Positions 1 to 9,825 are shown, numbered from the stretch's first letter. The stretch: DNA of 64,000 nt from Flavobacterium sp. W4I14 (GCA_030817875.1 JAUSZU010000001.1:3410001-3474000); one strand, 5' to 3'. Numbers and translations: made by a program. The notes: generated by a model not told the origin, from the letters alone.

Positions 1-1252
1 GGTGCGATAAAGAAGTATATGCTGAAACGGCCTCAGCGCCTTTCATTACGTTAATGGCATTGATATAGAATTCTGCAGCAACCCTTGCTGTTTGTTTATC
101 TTTAGAGAAGGTAAACATTCCGATTCCAGGATATAAAATAACAACCGGATTGGTATCGCGAATGGCAGGACTGTTTGGATGTTTACAGGCTTCGTAATAA
201 GCCGTGTACATTGCCCTATATGCTTCGAAAGCAGGCTCCAATGTTTCTTTTAGTGCTTTAACATCCGATAAATCGGCATCGCTTGCTAAAGTTAAAACCA
301 GTGGACTGATTTTGGTGCGTAAAAAGTGATCGGGACAGCTTGTGCCCATTGGAGCAAGGCGATCAAGATCGTTAGAATTGATGAATTCCAAAACACGACT
401 GTCATCGGTAAAATGACCGATCATGTGCTGTTTAGAAGAGCATAAGCCACGCAAAACAGGCGCTAAAGCAGCCGCTTGTTGTTTACGCTGATCTGCTGCT
501 GCACTTTCAATCTTTTGTCCACCAAAAACAGGCCCTTTTTTACCATAGTTCTGGTTAAGGTAATCAGAACAGATTTCGATAACTTCTAAGGTATTCAGGT
601 AACTTTCGTAAGCCGTATCACCCCAGGTAAACAAACCATGTGAGCCCAACATAATGCCACGGATGCCTGGATTTTCATCTAAACATTGCTTTAATTGCAA
701 GCCCAGTTCGAAACCAGGTTTTTTCCATTCAACCCAGCCTATCGTTCCACCAAATAATTCTTCGGTAATCTTTTTACCGTCTTTAGCCGCTGCGATGGCA
801 ATGGCCGCATCCGGGTGCAAGTGATCGATATGTGCAAACGGCAGAAAACCATGCAAAGGGGTATCGATTGATGGCGCTTTAGAGCTTAAATCGAAAATAC
901 AGTGGTTAAAAAGTTCAACCATTTCATCTTCATGTTCTACACCACGGTAAATATTTTTCAGACTACGTAAACGATCTACGTACAATGCAGCCAAACCGCT
1001 TTTCTTTAAGGTACCTAAATCGCCACCTGAACCTTTTACCCACATTACTTCGGTTTCGAGGCCGGTAAGCGGATCTTTTTCCAATACTTTACACGAGGTA
1101 TTTCCACCTCCATAATTGGTTAAGCGTAAATCTGCACCCAATAAATTTGAGCGATAAATTAAGAGGGCAACTTCATCACCAGCAAGTTTTGCGGCTTCCT
1201 CTTCATCCCACAAATAGCTTACGTGCTTATAACTTTTCGTATCGATTGACAT
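1..1252 (-). CDS. Bifunctional rhamnulose-1-phosphate aldolase / short-chain dehydrogenase, N-terminal part (cut by left window edge)
   Basis: The frame opens at the ATG at 1250-1252 and stays open to base 1, giving about 417 codons; the gene continues outside the window. The visible protein is a class II aldolase: it has an NYGGGNTS segment near residue 50 typical of the phosphate-binding region, and FAHIDHLHPDA with the HxH-type zinc ligands near residue 140. Family members of this type in Bacteroidota are about 700 residues and fuse the aldolase to a C-terminal Rossmann dehydrogenase, so the missing part is probably that domain (inference). The expected reaction is cleavage of L-rhamnulose-1-phosphate to DHAP and L-lactaldehyde, with the dehydrogenase acting on lactaldehyde. 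It lies 28 bp upstream of nothing but downstream of rhaT on the same strand order rhaT then this gene, so the two are probably cotranscribed. Confidence 0.88.
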   Translation of the reverse strand, partial: MSIDTKSYKHVSYLWDEEEAAKLAGDEVALLIYRSNLLGADLRLTNYGGGNTSCKVLEKDPLTGLETEVMWVKGSGGDLGTLKKSGLAALYVDRLRSLKNIYRGVEHEDEMVELFNHCIFDLSSKAPSIDTPLHGFLPFAHIDHLHPDAAIAIAAAKDGKKITEELFGGTIGWVEWKKPGFELGLQLKQCLDENPGIRGIMLGSHGLFTWGDTAYESYLNTLEVIEICSDYLNQNYGKKGPVFGGQKIESAAADQRKQQAAALAPVLRGLCSSKQHMIGHFTDDSRVLEFINSNDLDRLAPMGTSCPDHFLRTKISPLVLTLASDADLSDVKALKETLEPAFEAYRAMYTAYYEACKHPNSPAIRDTNPVVILYPGIGMFTFSKDKQTARVAAEFYINAINVMKGAEAVSAYTSLSH

Positions 1253-1280
1253 TCTTATATTCTATTTAAATTTTTATTTA

Positions 1281-2375
1281 TTAACCTTTTATTGAATTAC
1301 CGTAACCAACAATGAGTACCGAAATGATGATGGTTAAAATACCCGCCAAAACAGTAATCAACGTTTTTCTCGACACACCTTTCCACTCTTTTAATACCAG
1401 CCCCCATACGTTGGCGATGAGAATGATAAAGGCCATGTGCAGAATCCACGAACTGGCGCCGTTGCCCATTTTGCTTTCGCCCATGCCATAGAAAAAGAAT
1501 TGTAAGAACCATGTAGTACCCGCCAGGGCAGAAAAAATATAGTTTTTTAACAGTGGCGTTTTTGCATTGGTATAATCGCCAAATGTTTTATTCCTTGCAT
1601 TTAATACCATACACCAGATAAAATTAGTGGTTAGGCCTCCCCAAAGCACAATAACATAAGTAACGTTGTTCTGGAATAAGAAATTACCTGTTTCAGCAGG
1701 ATTTGCTGCCTTCCAGATGGCATTCGCAGCATCAGCCATTGGTTTTCCAGCTTCGATACCGAAATTGAAACAGGCGCTTAAAACCCCTGAAACAATCCCC
1801 ACAAATAAACCAAGGCCGAATTTATATTCTGTTTTCACCTCCATGCCATGCGGATCGGTAATACCAGATTTCATTTCCTTTTCTTTCATCATACCTGCTT
1901 TACCGCAGATTACAATACCTATAACACAGACTAATAGCCCCAGCAGTACCATCCGGCCCCAATCGGTGTGTAAAAACATGGTAAAAGTATCTTTACCTGC
2001 CTGAGGGAAAAAATCGAAGTAAATGGATGGCAGGATTGAACCCAAAACCATACAAAGTCCTAAAATGATACTACTTCCCAATGATACACCCAGATAACGA
2101 ACGCCTAAGCCATAGGTTAAACCTCCAATACCCCAAAGCACACCAAAAAAATAGGTTAACCATAAAATGCTACCGTTGGTACTGGTTATAATTGCCGTAA
2201 AATTAGGGATGGTTAAAAAAGCAGCAAGAGGCGGAACGATTAACCAGGAGAAGATTCCTCCAACGATCCAGTAACTTTCCCAGGCCCAGCCTTTAACTTT
2301 TTTGTACGGAATATAAAAACTTCCGGAGGCGAAACCACCGAAGAAATGAAAAATTACACCTAAAATTGCTTGCAT
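1281..2375 (-). CDS. rhaT: L-rhamnose/H+ symporter RhaT
   Basis: The 364-residue protein is hydrophobic throughout with about ten predicted membrane segments, matching the length and layout of the RhaT family (E. coli RhaT is slightly shorter). The N-terminus MQAILGVIFHFFGGFASGSF and the following YKKVKGWAWESYW stretch are typical of the family. It would import L-rhamnose with protons across the inner membrane. The adjacent gene on the same strand encodes a rhamnulose-phosphate aldolase fusion, 28 bp away, which supports the substrate. The window also has a GH78 alpha-L-rhamnosidase at about 56-58.7 kb that could supply the sugar. No regulator is visible in the window beside it. Confidence 0.93.
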   Translation of the reverse strand: MQAILGVIFHFFGGFASGSFYIPYKKVKGWAWESYWIVGGIFSWLIVPPLAAFLTIPNFTAIITSTNGSILWLTYFFGVLWGIGGLTYGLGVRYLGVSLGSSIILGLCMVLGSILPSIYFDFFPQAGKDTFTMFLHTDWGRMVLLGLLVCVIGIVICGKAGMMKEKEMKSGITDPHGMEVKTEYKFGLGLFVGIVSGVLSACFNFGIEAGKPMADAANAIWKAANPAETGNFLFQNNVTYVIVLWGGLTTNFIWCMVLNARNKTFGDYTNAKTPLLKNYIFSALAGTTWFLQFFFYGMGESKMGNGASSWILHMAFIILIANVWGLVLKEWKGVSRKTLITVLAGILTIIISVLIVGYGNSIKG

Positions 2376-2818
2376 GCTCTATTAATATATTTGGTTGCTC
2401 TAAAATAGAATATACAGTAATTTTAACTGTTATGCACTGTTATGGAAGGGGATTAATCGTGAGGATTTTAACTCCAGATGGACAGGATAAACATAGATTA
2501 GGCCTTTTTTCTTCTCGTGGTGTCAGATATTACTATCTGACACACATCTACAGTTATGCCCTTTATCGATATATCTTTAGTTTAGAGATTGCTTCACCCT
2601 CTCCCACTAATCATACGCTTCTGTTCACAATGACTATTTTTCGCGGAGGGAGGGTGAGCATATAGTACTGCTTGATCAGTAAAATCTGCGGGCAATAATG
2701 ATGTTATAGTTTTCTCGCAGATCGAAGAAGATAAGCACAGATTCCACTTGGTTTGTTTAGCTTAAAGGATTGCTTCACTCCTTTCCCACTATCCTACGCT
2801 TCAGTTCGAAATGGCGAT
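2376..2818. repeat. 443-bp intergenic region with two diverged direct repeats and a perfect hairpin
   Basis: No convincing gene lies here. Two related stretches of about 65 bp start near 2578 and 2757; both contain GATTGCTTCAC followed by CCCAC, ACGCTTC and a GTTC-like element. A perfect hairpin with 10-bp arms GTGTCAGATA/TATCTGACAC and loop TTAC sits at 2520-2543. The region contains the 5' side of rhaT and the 3' side of the hydrolase gene, so some of this may be promoter or terminator sequence, but I cannot assign it. Confidence 0.5.
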
Positions 2819-3676
2819 TTATGTCGTTGGAAGCGCAGAAATTCTCTGCAAAATAACTTCAATTACCTCAACAGATTTAAGAATTTTGTAATGTCCCACA
2901 TCTTCAAAAGATTTTGGACTTATCGCCGGATATTTATCCAGAAATTCTTTAAGGAATGGGTATGGCGAAATATGATCAGCTGGATCGAATGCCAGGAAAT
3001 GCTTTAAATCCGGACTTAGTTGATACAGTTCTGTCAGGTTAAAGTGGCTTACTGGAACGGGAAATTCTTTGGCAAAGTTGCTAAAAAAGATATCCTGATC
3101 CTTTATGCCAATGTTCACCGAATCTAAACTTTGTTCGAAGTTTTCTTTCAGTCTGATTAATGGTGCGATGCTAATGAGCAGCTTGGGCGTAACACCCAGC
3201 TCCTGCAAAGCAATTACATTAGCCATGCCGCCAAGTGAATGCCCAATGAGGACATCTGGCTGTGCATAGTTTAAGGCAATAGATTTTACTGAACCGGCAT
3301 ATAACATCAGGTTGGAAAATTCAGAGATTGAGCTTCCGTTGCCAGGTGCATCAAAAGCAATGATTTCCAGGTCATCTATTTTCAGGAGTTCAATAATCAG
3401 CTCATAAAAATCTAAAGCTTTCGAAGCCCAGCCATGCGTAAGTAACACTTTACGTTTTCCATTTCCCCAGCTAAAGCAGTTAATGCTTATATCGGCATTG
3501 GTAAAATAGGCATCAAAAACCTTGAGGCTAAACTGTTTCGAGGTAGCAATAAGCTGCTCCTGATGCAGGCGTAACGGCATTTTGGGTGAGTAGAAAATAA
3601 ACTCACGCATTAAAGCTGCGTCAGGCGCCTCCTGTGTTAATTTTAGCTCGTTTACAATTTGTTTTAGCCTTTTCAA
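2819..3676 (-). CDS. Alpha/beta hydrolase
   Basis: The 285-residue protein has the alpha/beta-hydrolase layout: an oxyanion-type HGW motif at residues 81-83 after a hydrophobic strand, the nucleophile elbow GHSLGG at 145-150 (Ser147), an acidic candidate at Asp231 or Asp234, and His262 in GHYKIL. There is no signal peptide, so it is likely cytoplasmic. The substrate cannot be read from the sequence; family members include esterases, lipases and C-C hydrolases. It follows the MazG-like gene on the same strand after 18 bp, so the two are likely one transcript. Confidence 0.88.
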   Translation of the reverse strand: MKRLKQIVNELKLTQEAPDAALMREFIFYSPKMPLRLHQEQLIATSKQFSLKVFDAYFTNADISINCFSWGNGKRKVLLTHGWASKALDFYELIIELLKIDDLEIIAFDAPGNGSSISEFSNLMLYAGSVKSIALNYAQPDVLIGHSLGGMANVIALQELGVTPKLLISIAPLIRLKENFEQSLDSVNIGIKDQDIFFSNFAKEFPVPVSHFNLTELYQLSPDLKHFLAFDPADHISPYPFLKEFLDKYPAISPKSFEDVGHYKILKSVEVIEVILQRISALPTT

Positions 3677-3694
3677 TTCGAGCTTATTTATGGG

Positions 3695-4162
3695 TTAAAC
3701 CAAGTGTGATTTTAAATCAGCTGGCGAATAGTTGATTGATTTTAAAGTCTTGTCGTCAGATTTCCTGAATACCAGAAACAGTCCGTCTATTTCCTTGTAA
3801 TAAGATTCGGTCTGGTCTTTATTTAAGTAAAACTGAATGGTTTGTTCAGCTTCTTCTACGGTTTTGCAGGCTTTGCTCATATTAGAGCGGTGAACTTCAT
3901 CAAATAAAGTCTTAAATTTTCCACCCAAACCAAACTCATGGATTGCACCGGCCAAAACATACTGCAAATCGCAAAGGGCATCGGCCACTTCTACCAGATC
4001 ATCATTTTCTACTGCTTCCTGCAGTTCTTTCAACTCTTCGGCTAAAAGCGAAATACGCAAATTGGCTCTCTGTTTTGAAGGAATAACAGGACTTTCTAAA
4101 ATTGGATGTTTAAAGGTAGTATGAAATTCTGCAACCTGGTTTAGCGAATTCGTTTCTTGCAT
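3695..4162 (-). CDS. MazG-like nucleoside triphosphate pyrophosphohydrolase family protein
   Basis: The 155-residue protein contains an all-alpha NTP-PPase core: LLAEELKELQEAV gives an EExxE metal-binding segment near residue 40, followed by EVADALCDLQYVL, the matching ExxD segment. This is the pattern of the MazG/PRA-PH/dUTPase-like superfamily, which hydrolyses NTPs to NMP and pyrophosphate. It is too divergent to name the substrate. It is the first gene of a likely two-gene unit with the hydrolase at 2819-3676. It begins at the ATG at 4160-4162, with no Shine-Dalgarno sequence, as is usual in this phylum. Confidence 0.82.
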   Translation of the reverse strand: MQETNSLNQVAEFHTTFKHPILESPVIPSKQRANLRISLLAEELKELQEAVENDDLVEVADALCDLQYVLAGAIHEFGLGGKFKTLFDEVHRSNMSKACKTVEEAEQTIQFYLNKDQTESYYKEIDGLFLVFRKSDDKTLKSINYSPADLKSHLV

Positions 4163-4781
4163 GGTTATGTTTGATTTAATCTTTATACAGCAAACTTAAA
4201 AAAATCGGAAGAAATAATGGGGAGAATTTATGAACACTGTTAGGTTGGTTAATCGGTTAACTGTTTAAATTGGTTAATTGATTGTTGAATTGTTAAAACT
4301 AGTTAGCCGGTTAACCGAAGATGACTTCCCAAATTAAACCCTCAACAATTAACCAGTCAAAGCTTTAAGATTCACAACATTAAGGGATTAAGAATATGAA
4401 GATAGAAAATGATCAAAAGAGGTGCGTCATTCTGATCCGATAGCTATCGGATTTATTTCAGAATCTATGTGGCTAGTCTTTTGATACGAAAACACGAATT
4501 TGCACAGATTTACTTTGAGCTTTAGTCTTTACCTTTTTTAACATTAAGATAGAAGTTAATTGGAAATAAATCCCAACAAGTAAACAATTTAACAATCAAA
4601 CCCTTACAATAACCAACTCAGCCTTAATGTCCTCAACTTCTTAATGATCAAAGAAAAATAAAGTCCTAAAGCTTTTTACCATTAAGGGATTAAGCCCATT
4701 AAGATAGAAGTTGACTGGATCAATCCCAACAAGTAACATGTTATCAATCAAACCCTCAACAGTTAACCAATTTATACACAG
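4163..4781. repeat. 619-bp AT-rich intergenic region with degenerate and imperfect direct repeats
   Basis: No gene is evident. The stretch 4225-4320 is built from variants of GGTTAATTG and GGTTAACTG. A roughly 60-bp sequence beginning TAAGATAGAAGTT and containing AATCCCAACAAGTAA is present twice, near 4545-4610 and 4698-4760. A hairpin at 4429-4464 has ATTCTGA/TCAGAAT outside a perfect 16-bp palindrome TCCGATAGCTATCGGA. The region separates the pyrophosphohydrolase start from the LytTR gene stop. Confidence 0.6.
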
Positions 4782-5516
4782 TTAACCATTCTTCTTCCCT
4801 TCCCTAACCACTTTAAAAAACTCTTCCTTATAGGTTTCGCCGATGGGAATCGCCTGATCGTTAATATAAGCGGTATTTCCATCAATCATCTTAATTTTTT
4901 CGATAGAGATAATATACGATTTATGGATGCGGTAAAAAGGCGGCTGGGGCAGTTCGATTTCCAGCTCACGCAGTGCCTGGTAAGTCACAATCCTTTGGGT
5001 GGCGGTATAAACCGAAACATAGTTTTTCAACCCTTCAATGTATAGGATATCTTCATAATTTACCTTAATAAACTTGTTCTTGGTATCGCCTTTAATGAAA
5101 ATAAAATCGTTCCCCTGCGTTACCTGCTGCACAACAATTTCTTGCTGAACGGGTGCCACAGGCATTAAAATCTGTTGCGCTTTAGTAGCTGCTTTATAAA
5201 AACGCTCGTATGAGATCGGTTTAAGCAAATAATCTACCACATCAAGATCAAAGCCTTCTAAAGCATATTCTGGATAGGCTGTGGTAAGGATTACCTTGCA
5301 TTTACCCCCGCAGATTTTCAAAAACTGGATCCCAGTTAACTCTGGCATCTGTATATCTAAAAAAACAAGATCAACCTTACCTTCCTGAACCAGGTTAAGT
5401 GCTTCAAAAGCATTTGTAGTGGTACCAACCAGTTCTAAAAAAGGAGTCTTATTGATAAAGACAGCAATAATATCTGAGGCGTAAGATTCATCATCAACGG
5501 CAAGGCAACGGATCAT
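4782..5516 (-). CDS. LytTR-family response regulator
   Basis: The 244-residue protein has an N-terminal receiver domain (about residues 1-118) with acidic residues Asp8 and Asp9 and phospho-acceptor Asp54 in VFLDIQMP, and the conserved Lys in DYLLKPIS. The C-terminal part (about 140-240) is a LytTR DNA-binding domain, with FIKGDTKNKFIKVNYEDILY and the later FYRIHKSYIIS segment. It should act as a phosphorylation-dependent transcription factor. The cognate kinase is the preceding gene on the same strand, 78 bp upstream. A large outer-membrane barrel gene is divergently transcribed from the kinase and is a plausible target (inference). Confidence 0.95.
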   Translation of the reverse strand: MIRCLAVDDESYASDIIAVFINKTPFLELVGTTTNAFEALNLVQEGKVDLVFLDIQMPELTGIQFLKICGGKCKVILTTAYPEYALEGFDLDVVDYLLKPISYERFYKAATKAQQILMPVAPVQQEIVVQQVTQGNDFIFIKGDTKNKFIKVNYEDILYIEGLKNYVSVYTATQRIVTYQALRELEIELPQPPFYRIHKSYIISIEKIKMIDGNTAYINDQAIPIGETYKEEFFKVVREGKKNG

Positions 5517-5594
5517 AGTTGAGGTTTAGCGGTTAGGGGTTTGCGATTAGCGTGAATTAACATTAGAATAGTTTTCAATGATACAAATTATCCT

Positions 5595-6602
5595 TTACAG
5601 ATTTAAGATCAAAGTACTTTTATAGGTATTGCCATTATTTGAAATCAACAATTCATGCTTTTCGGGATAAATCAGATCCAACCTACGGTGGATATTTACC
5701 ATGCCTACACCACTTGAATGATCTTTCTGTGCATGGCTGATCTTATTGCTCACCTCGAAACTTAAGCGTTTGTTCTGCACCTTAAGTTTAATGCGCACAG
5801 GCTGTGCTTCATCATTTACCACGCCATGTTTAAGGGCATTTTCAACAAAAGGGATCAGGATCAGCGAAGCTATTTTTTGATTGGCAATACCCTCGGTTGT
5901 AAAGTCGACATAAAATTTGGGTTCAAAACGCATCTTAAATAACGCTACATAACTCTCCAGGTATTCTACTTCCTTATCTAAACTTACTTTTCCATCAGGA
6001 CTATCATTTAAAGTATAGCGCATTAAATCTGATAACCGCAAAACAGCATTGGCCAGTTGATCGGAAACAGGAATGGCCAAAGAATAGACATAATTTAAGG
6101 TATTGTACAGAAAGTGTGGATTGATCTGCGATTTCAAAAATGAAAGTTCAGCCTTCACCACTTCTTCCTTAAGTTTCCTGTTAACCTGTTCCGATTTGAA
6201 GCTATGCTCGATACCATAAACCGCAGCAGGTGTAACAATAAAACCAATACTCCAATAAATATTATCTGTGATGTAGGCCCAGGCTGTTGTACCATCATCA
6301 TAGTTATGAAAACCAAGCCATTTTAAATAAAGCACTTCTTCTATTAAATACCTAAGTGCAATAAATACCCCTATGGTAAACAAAATGCCACCAATTAACT
6401 GAAGTACTTTATTCTTTTTCAAAAACCTTGGATATACCCATAAGTAACAGATGTAAAACTCTATCACTTGTATAAAATTCATAGAGATATTCAAAGCGGC
6501 CTTGCTAAAAGTTGTACCATCAATTAAATAGCCACCATAAAAATAGCCTAATACGAGTATCCAGCAAAGAATATGGATAGAAACGGTTTCTATTGTTTTC
6601 AT
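5595..6602 (-). CDS. LytS-type sensor histidine kinase
   Basis: The 335-residue protein starts with about four transmembrane segments (roughly residues 8-28, 40-58, 68-90 and 113-132). It is followed by a coiled segment and the His_kinase (PF06580-type) motif LKSQINPHFLYNTLN with phospho-acceptor His163. The C-terminal ATPase domain shows PFVENALKHG as the N box and GVGMVNIHRRL as the G box. There is no separate sensor domain, so the membrane region may itself sense. It pairs with the LytTR regulator just downstream. Confidence 0.95.
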   Translation of the reverse strand: MKTIETVSIHILCWILVLGYFYGGYLIDGTTFSKAALNISMNFIQVIEFYICYLWVYPRFLKKNKVLQLIGGILFTIGVFIALRYLIEEVLYLKWLGFHNYDDGTTAWAYITDNIYWSIGFIVTPAAVYGIEHSFKSEQVNRKLKEEVVKAELSFLKSQINPHFLYNTLNYVYSLAIPVSDQLANAVLRLSDLMRYTLNDSPDGKVSLDKEVEYLESYVALFKMRFEPKFYVDFTTEGIANQKIASLILIPFVENALKHGVVNDEAQPVRIKLKVQNKRLSFEVSNKISHAQKDHSSGVGMVNIHRRLDLIYPEKHELLISNNGNTYKSTLILNL

Positions 6603-6808
6603 GGCCTAAAACTATGCAAAGCTTTTTTAACTGCCTATTTTCTTATTCCAAACCTGCATATAATTATCCCAACCTCTACAATTTAAGGATCAACACCTTT
6701 TGTTGCCAAAAAAGCATTGGGATAATATTTTAAAGGGTTGGGATTATTTAATTTTTAGGCTGATGCAACCTCTTCATCTTTGAATCGTCAATATAAAACA
6801 AACACGAT

Positions 6809-9223
6809 ATGAACCTCTTATTTAAATCTGCTCTTTTTGCGCTGATTATTTTTAGCCTTCAAACCACTTTTGCTCAAAACATTAAGGTATCGGGAACCGT
6901 TACCGATAAAAGTAATAAAGCACTCGATTACGCTTCAGTAGCATTAATCCACTTACCCGATTCGGCCTCGGTTGCCTTACAAGTCACCAACCAACAAGGT
7001 TTATACGAATTCAGCAATGTTAAATCTGGCAGGTACTTTATTAAAGCCTTAATGATGGGTTACGGTAAAAACCAATCTGCACCATTTGAAGTGAAAGATA
7101 TGGCGGTTAAAGTTCCATCAATTATGCTGACAGACCATGCTCAAAACCTGAAAGATGTAAACATCGTATCGAAAATGCCTGTAATTGATCAAAAAGCAGA
7201 CCGGGTGATTGTAAACGTAGAACAGATGAATACCGCAGGTGATAATGCATTGGAAGTAATCAGCAGGTCGCCGGGAGTAAAACTGGATAAGGACGATAAC
7301 ATTGTGCTGAAAGGCAAAAAAGGAATCAACGTGATGATTGACGGTAAGATGAGCTATATGACGGGTGTGGAATTAACCACTTATCTAAAATCGTTACCTG
7401 GTTCTGTATTAAGCAAAATCGAACTGATTTCTAATCCTCCATCCTCTTTCGATGCTGCCGGCACAGCAGGGATCATCAACATTAAACTCAAAAGAAATAA
7501 AATGCAGGGCTTTAATGGGAACCTGAATATGGGTGGTGGTTACGGCCGTTATGAAAAAGTTTATGCTGGCACCAACCTGAATTACAATATCGGTAAAGTG
7601 AGCACCTATGTCCGCTTAAACGCCGGGCACTATAATTCATACAACAGGTTAACTTTAAACAGAGCCATTGGCGACGAACAATATAACCAGCTTAATTTCT
7701 GGCACCCGATAACCAACAGCCTAAATTACTCTACCGGTGCCGATTATTTCATTAACGATAACCATACTTTAGGCTTAATGGTAAAAGGCTTTACTTCACC
7801 TGCAGAAACCAAGGTAAACAGCAATTCGGTAAATTATAATGCAGCGGGTATAAAAATGGGCGGAACATCCATGTTTAATCCGCAAAGTAACACCGAAAAA
7901 AACCATGCAATTAACTTAAACTACCGTTTCAAAACAGATACATTGGGCGGTGAACTGGGTTTTGATGCCGATTATGTTCAATACGACAACAGCAAAAACG
8001 AAACCTTTACCAATAATTACCTCGATGCCAATGATCAGCTGATCGGCAATCCGATCGATTTACGAAACAAAGGTATGGGCAATGTTTCTATCTATTCCAT
8101 CAAGGCCGATTATAGCTTAAATTTTTCAAAAACATTAAAAATGGAAACTGGCTGGAAAAGCAGTTGGGTAAAATCGCAGAGCGATGTCCGTTTCGATTCG
8201 CTAAAAACCGCTGGTTGGATTAACGATCCACGCCGAACCAATGCCTTTTTATACAATGAAAACATCAATGCAGGTTATCTTTCTTTAGATCAGAGCTTCA
8301 AAAACTTACAGATCAAAGCAGGCCTACGTGCCGAGCAGACTTTGGGCAATGGCAGTTCATCAGGCACCAATACGCTGATTGACAGGAAATACTGGAAACT
8401 TTTCCCAACGCTATTTATTTCCTTAAAACTCGATTCGAACAACCTTGTAACGGCTGCCTACCGAAAAAGCATCAACAGGCCATCATACAGCAGTTTAAAT
8501 CCCTTTACCTTTTATACCGACCCTTATACTGCCATACAGGGAAACCCATTATTACAGCCATCTTACGCCAATAGTCTTGAATTTAATTACTCGATTAAAA
8601 ATTTCAGGGTACTAACGTTGAGTTATTCAGTAAGCAATGGCGCGATGTGGGAAGTGATTTATCAGAACAATAATACAAAAGAAAGTATCTCCAGGCCAGA
8701 AAACCTGAACCGTACAACAAATTTTTATATGGCTACGGGAAGTCCTTTTGATGTAACCAAATGGTGGAACAACAGTACCGAAGTTTCTGTTGGTTATAAC
8801 CGCACCACATCGGCAGTACAGGGAAACGGCTATAATGCCTTCTCATGGAACTGGTCTGTTATGTCGGATAATACCATCACTTTACCTAAAAACTACAGTT
8901 TAAGCTTGTATGGTTATTACGATTCTCCTTCTATTTCTGGTTTATTCCGCAGTTTAGGAAATTATCAGCTCAATGTTGGCGCTAAAAAGTCATTCTGGAA
9001 CAAAAATGCAACACTGGCCGTAAAAGTAAACGATATCTTCAATACCAGTAAGTTCAGAGCCAATCTGGAGTACAATAATATTAAAACCTATTGGCAGAAC
9101 GAATGGGAAAGTCGTAGAATAAATTTAAGTTTTACCTATAAATTCGGGAACATGAAAATCAAAATTGCCCGCAGCAGACAAACCGGAACAAGCGATGAGG
9201 AAAGCAGAGTCGGCAAAAATTAA
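6809..9223 (+). CDS. Outer membrane beta-barrel protein of the TonB-receptor-like family (carboxypeptidase-regulatory domain, plug, barrel)
   Basis: The 804-residue protein has a signal peptide ending near FSLQTTFAQ (about residue 23). A carboxypeptidase-regulatory-like beta-sandwich follows (about 26-110, KVSGTVTDKSNKALDYASV), then a plug-like region with VISRSPGVKLDKDDNIVLKG and IMIDGK-type segments (about 130-215), and a long aromatic barrel. This is the OMP_b-brl_3 type rather than a SusC, and there is no SusD next to it. The likely role is TonB-linked or related transport at the outer membrane with unknown substrate. It is divergent from the LytS/LytTR pair with 206 bp between starts, which suggests linked regulation. 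Confidence 0.88.
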   Translation: MNLLFKSALFALIIFSLQTTFAQNIKVSGTVTDKSNKALDYASVALIHLPDSASVALQVTNQQGLYEFSNVKSGRYFIKALMMGYGKNQSAPFEVKDMAVKVPSIMLTDHAQNLKDVNIVSKMPVIDQKADRVIVNVEQMNTAGDNALEVISRSPGVKLDKDDNIVLKGKKGINVMIDGKMSYMTGVELTTYLKSLPGSVLSKIELISNPPSSFDAAGTAGIINIKLKRNKMQGFNGNLNMGGGYGRYEKVYAGTNLNYNIGKVSTYVRLNAGHYNSYNRLTLNRAIGDEQYNQLNFWHPITNSLNYSTGADYFINDNHTLGLMVKGFTSPAETKVNSNSVNYNAAGIKMGGTSMFNPQSNTEKNHAINLNYRFKTDTLGGELGFDADYVQYDNSKNETFTNNYLDANDQLIGNPIDLRNKGMGNVSIYSIKADYSLNFSKTLKMETGWKSSWVKSQSDVRFDSLKTAGWINDPRRTNAFLYNENINAGYLSLDQSFKNLQIKAGLRAEQTLGNGSSSGTNTLIDRKYWKLFPTLFISLKLDSNNLVTAAYRKSINRPSYSSLNPFTFYTDPYTAIQGNPLLQPSYANSLEFNYSIKNFRVLTLSYSVSNGAMWEVIYQNNNTKESISRPENLNRTTNFYMATGSPFDVTKWWNNSTEVSVGYNRTTSAVQGNGYNAFSWNWSVMSDNTITLPKNYSLSLYGYYDSPSISGLFRSLGNYQLNVGAKKSFWNKNATLAVKVNDIFNTSKFRANLEYNNIKTYWQNEWESRRINLSFTYKFGNMKIKIARSRQTGTSDEESRVGKN

Positions 9224-9229
9224 GAATAA

Positions 9230-9316
9230 AGGTTAATTGTATAAATCGGTTAACTGTCTAATTGAGCAATTGTTCAAATCAGTTAACCAATTTATCAGTT
9301 TCAACGATTAACGAAG
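9230..9316. repeat. AT-rich degenerate repeat, left of the acetyltransferase gene
   Basis: This stretch consists of variants of GGTTAATTGT and GGTTAACTGTC. It resembles the sequences at 4225-4320 and 9826-9936. It sits between convergent genes and shows no gene. Confidence 0.45.
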
Positions 9317-9799
9317 TTATAAAACCAGCAGCATCCAAACATTACAGGCAAAATGGCCAGAATTACCCAATGGAGCAGCGAGTTTTTTAAACCCTGCCTT
9401 TTCATACATCTCAATTGCCCTTTTAAGATCGGGAAACGATTCCAGATAAATCTCATTATAACCAAAGTGCTGCGCCGATTCTATACTTTTCTCCATGAGC
9501 ATTTTGCCAATGCCTTTTCCGCGCGAAGATGTCGAGGTGTACAATTTAACCAGCTCAACGCAGCCATCCGGTAAACCTTCGGTCGGGTAAATACCACAGC
9601 CTCCAACAATAACTCCATCCTCTTCGGCCAACCAGTAAGCTGATTGAGGGTGTTCGAAAAGTGTATATAACTCATCTGTTGTAGGATCCGTATAAACAGT
9701 ACCCGGCTTGTCTATTTTAAATTCCCTTAAAATTGTCCTGATCATTTCAGCAGTTGCAGCATTATCTTGTGCAGTTATCTTGCGAATGGTAATTGCCAT
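9317..9799 (-). CDS. GNAT family N-acetyltransferase
   Basis: The 160-residue protein has the GNAT fold markers: a central strand ending in VELVKLYTSTSSRGKGIGK, where RGKGIG is the acetyl-CoA pyrophosphate-binding loop (about residues 92-97), and the later YEKAGF segment of motif B. The acceptor substrate is unknown. The start at 9797-9799 follows a reasonable TAACTTTA-type -7 element on the minus strand. The gene is flanked on both sides by the same type of AT-rich degenerate repeat. Confidence 0.9.
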   Translation of the reverse strand: MAITIRKITAQDNAATAEMIRTILREFKIDKPGTVYTDPTTDELYTLFEHPQSAYWLAEEDGVIVGGCGIYPTEGLPDGCVELVKLYTSTSSRGKGIGKMLMEKSIESAQHFGYNEIYLESFPDLKRAIEMYEKAGFKKLAAPLGNSGHFACNVWMLLVL

Positions 9800-9825
9800 G
9801 TTTTTTGTTTTTTGTAAAGTTAATG

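Noticed and set aside
2366..2665. Open frame of 99 codons upstream of rhaT
   Set aside because: It crosses a perfect hairpin and a repeat unit, and its composition is not protein-like.
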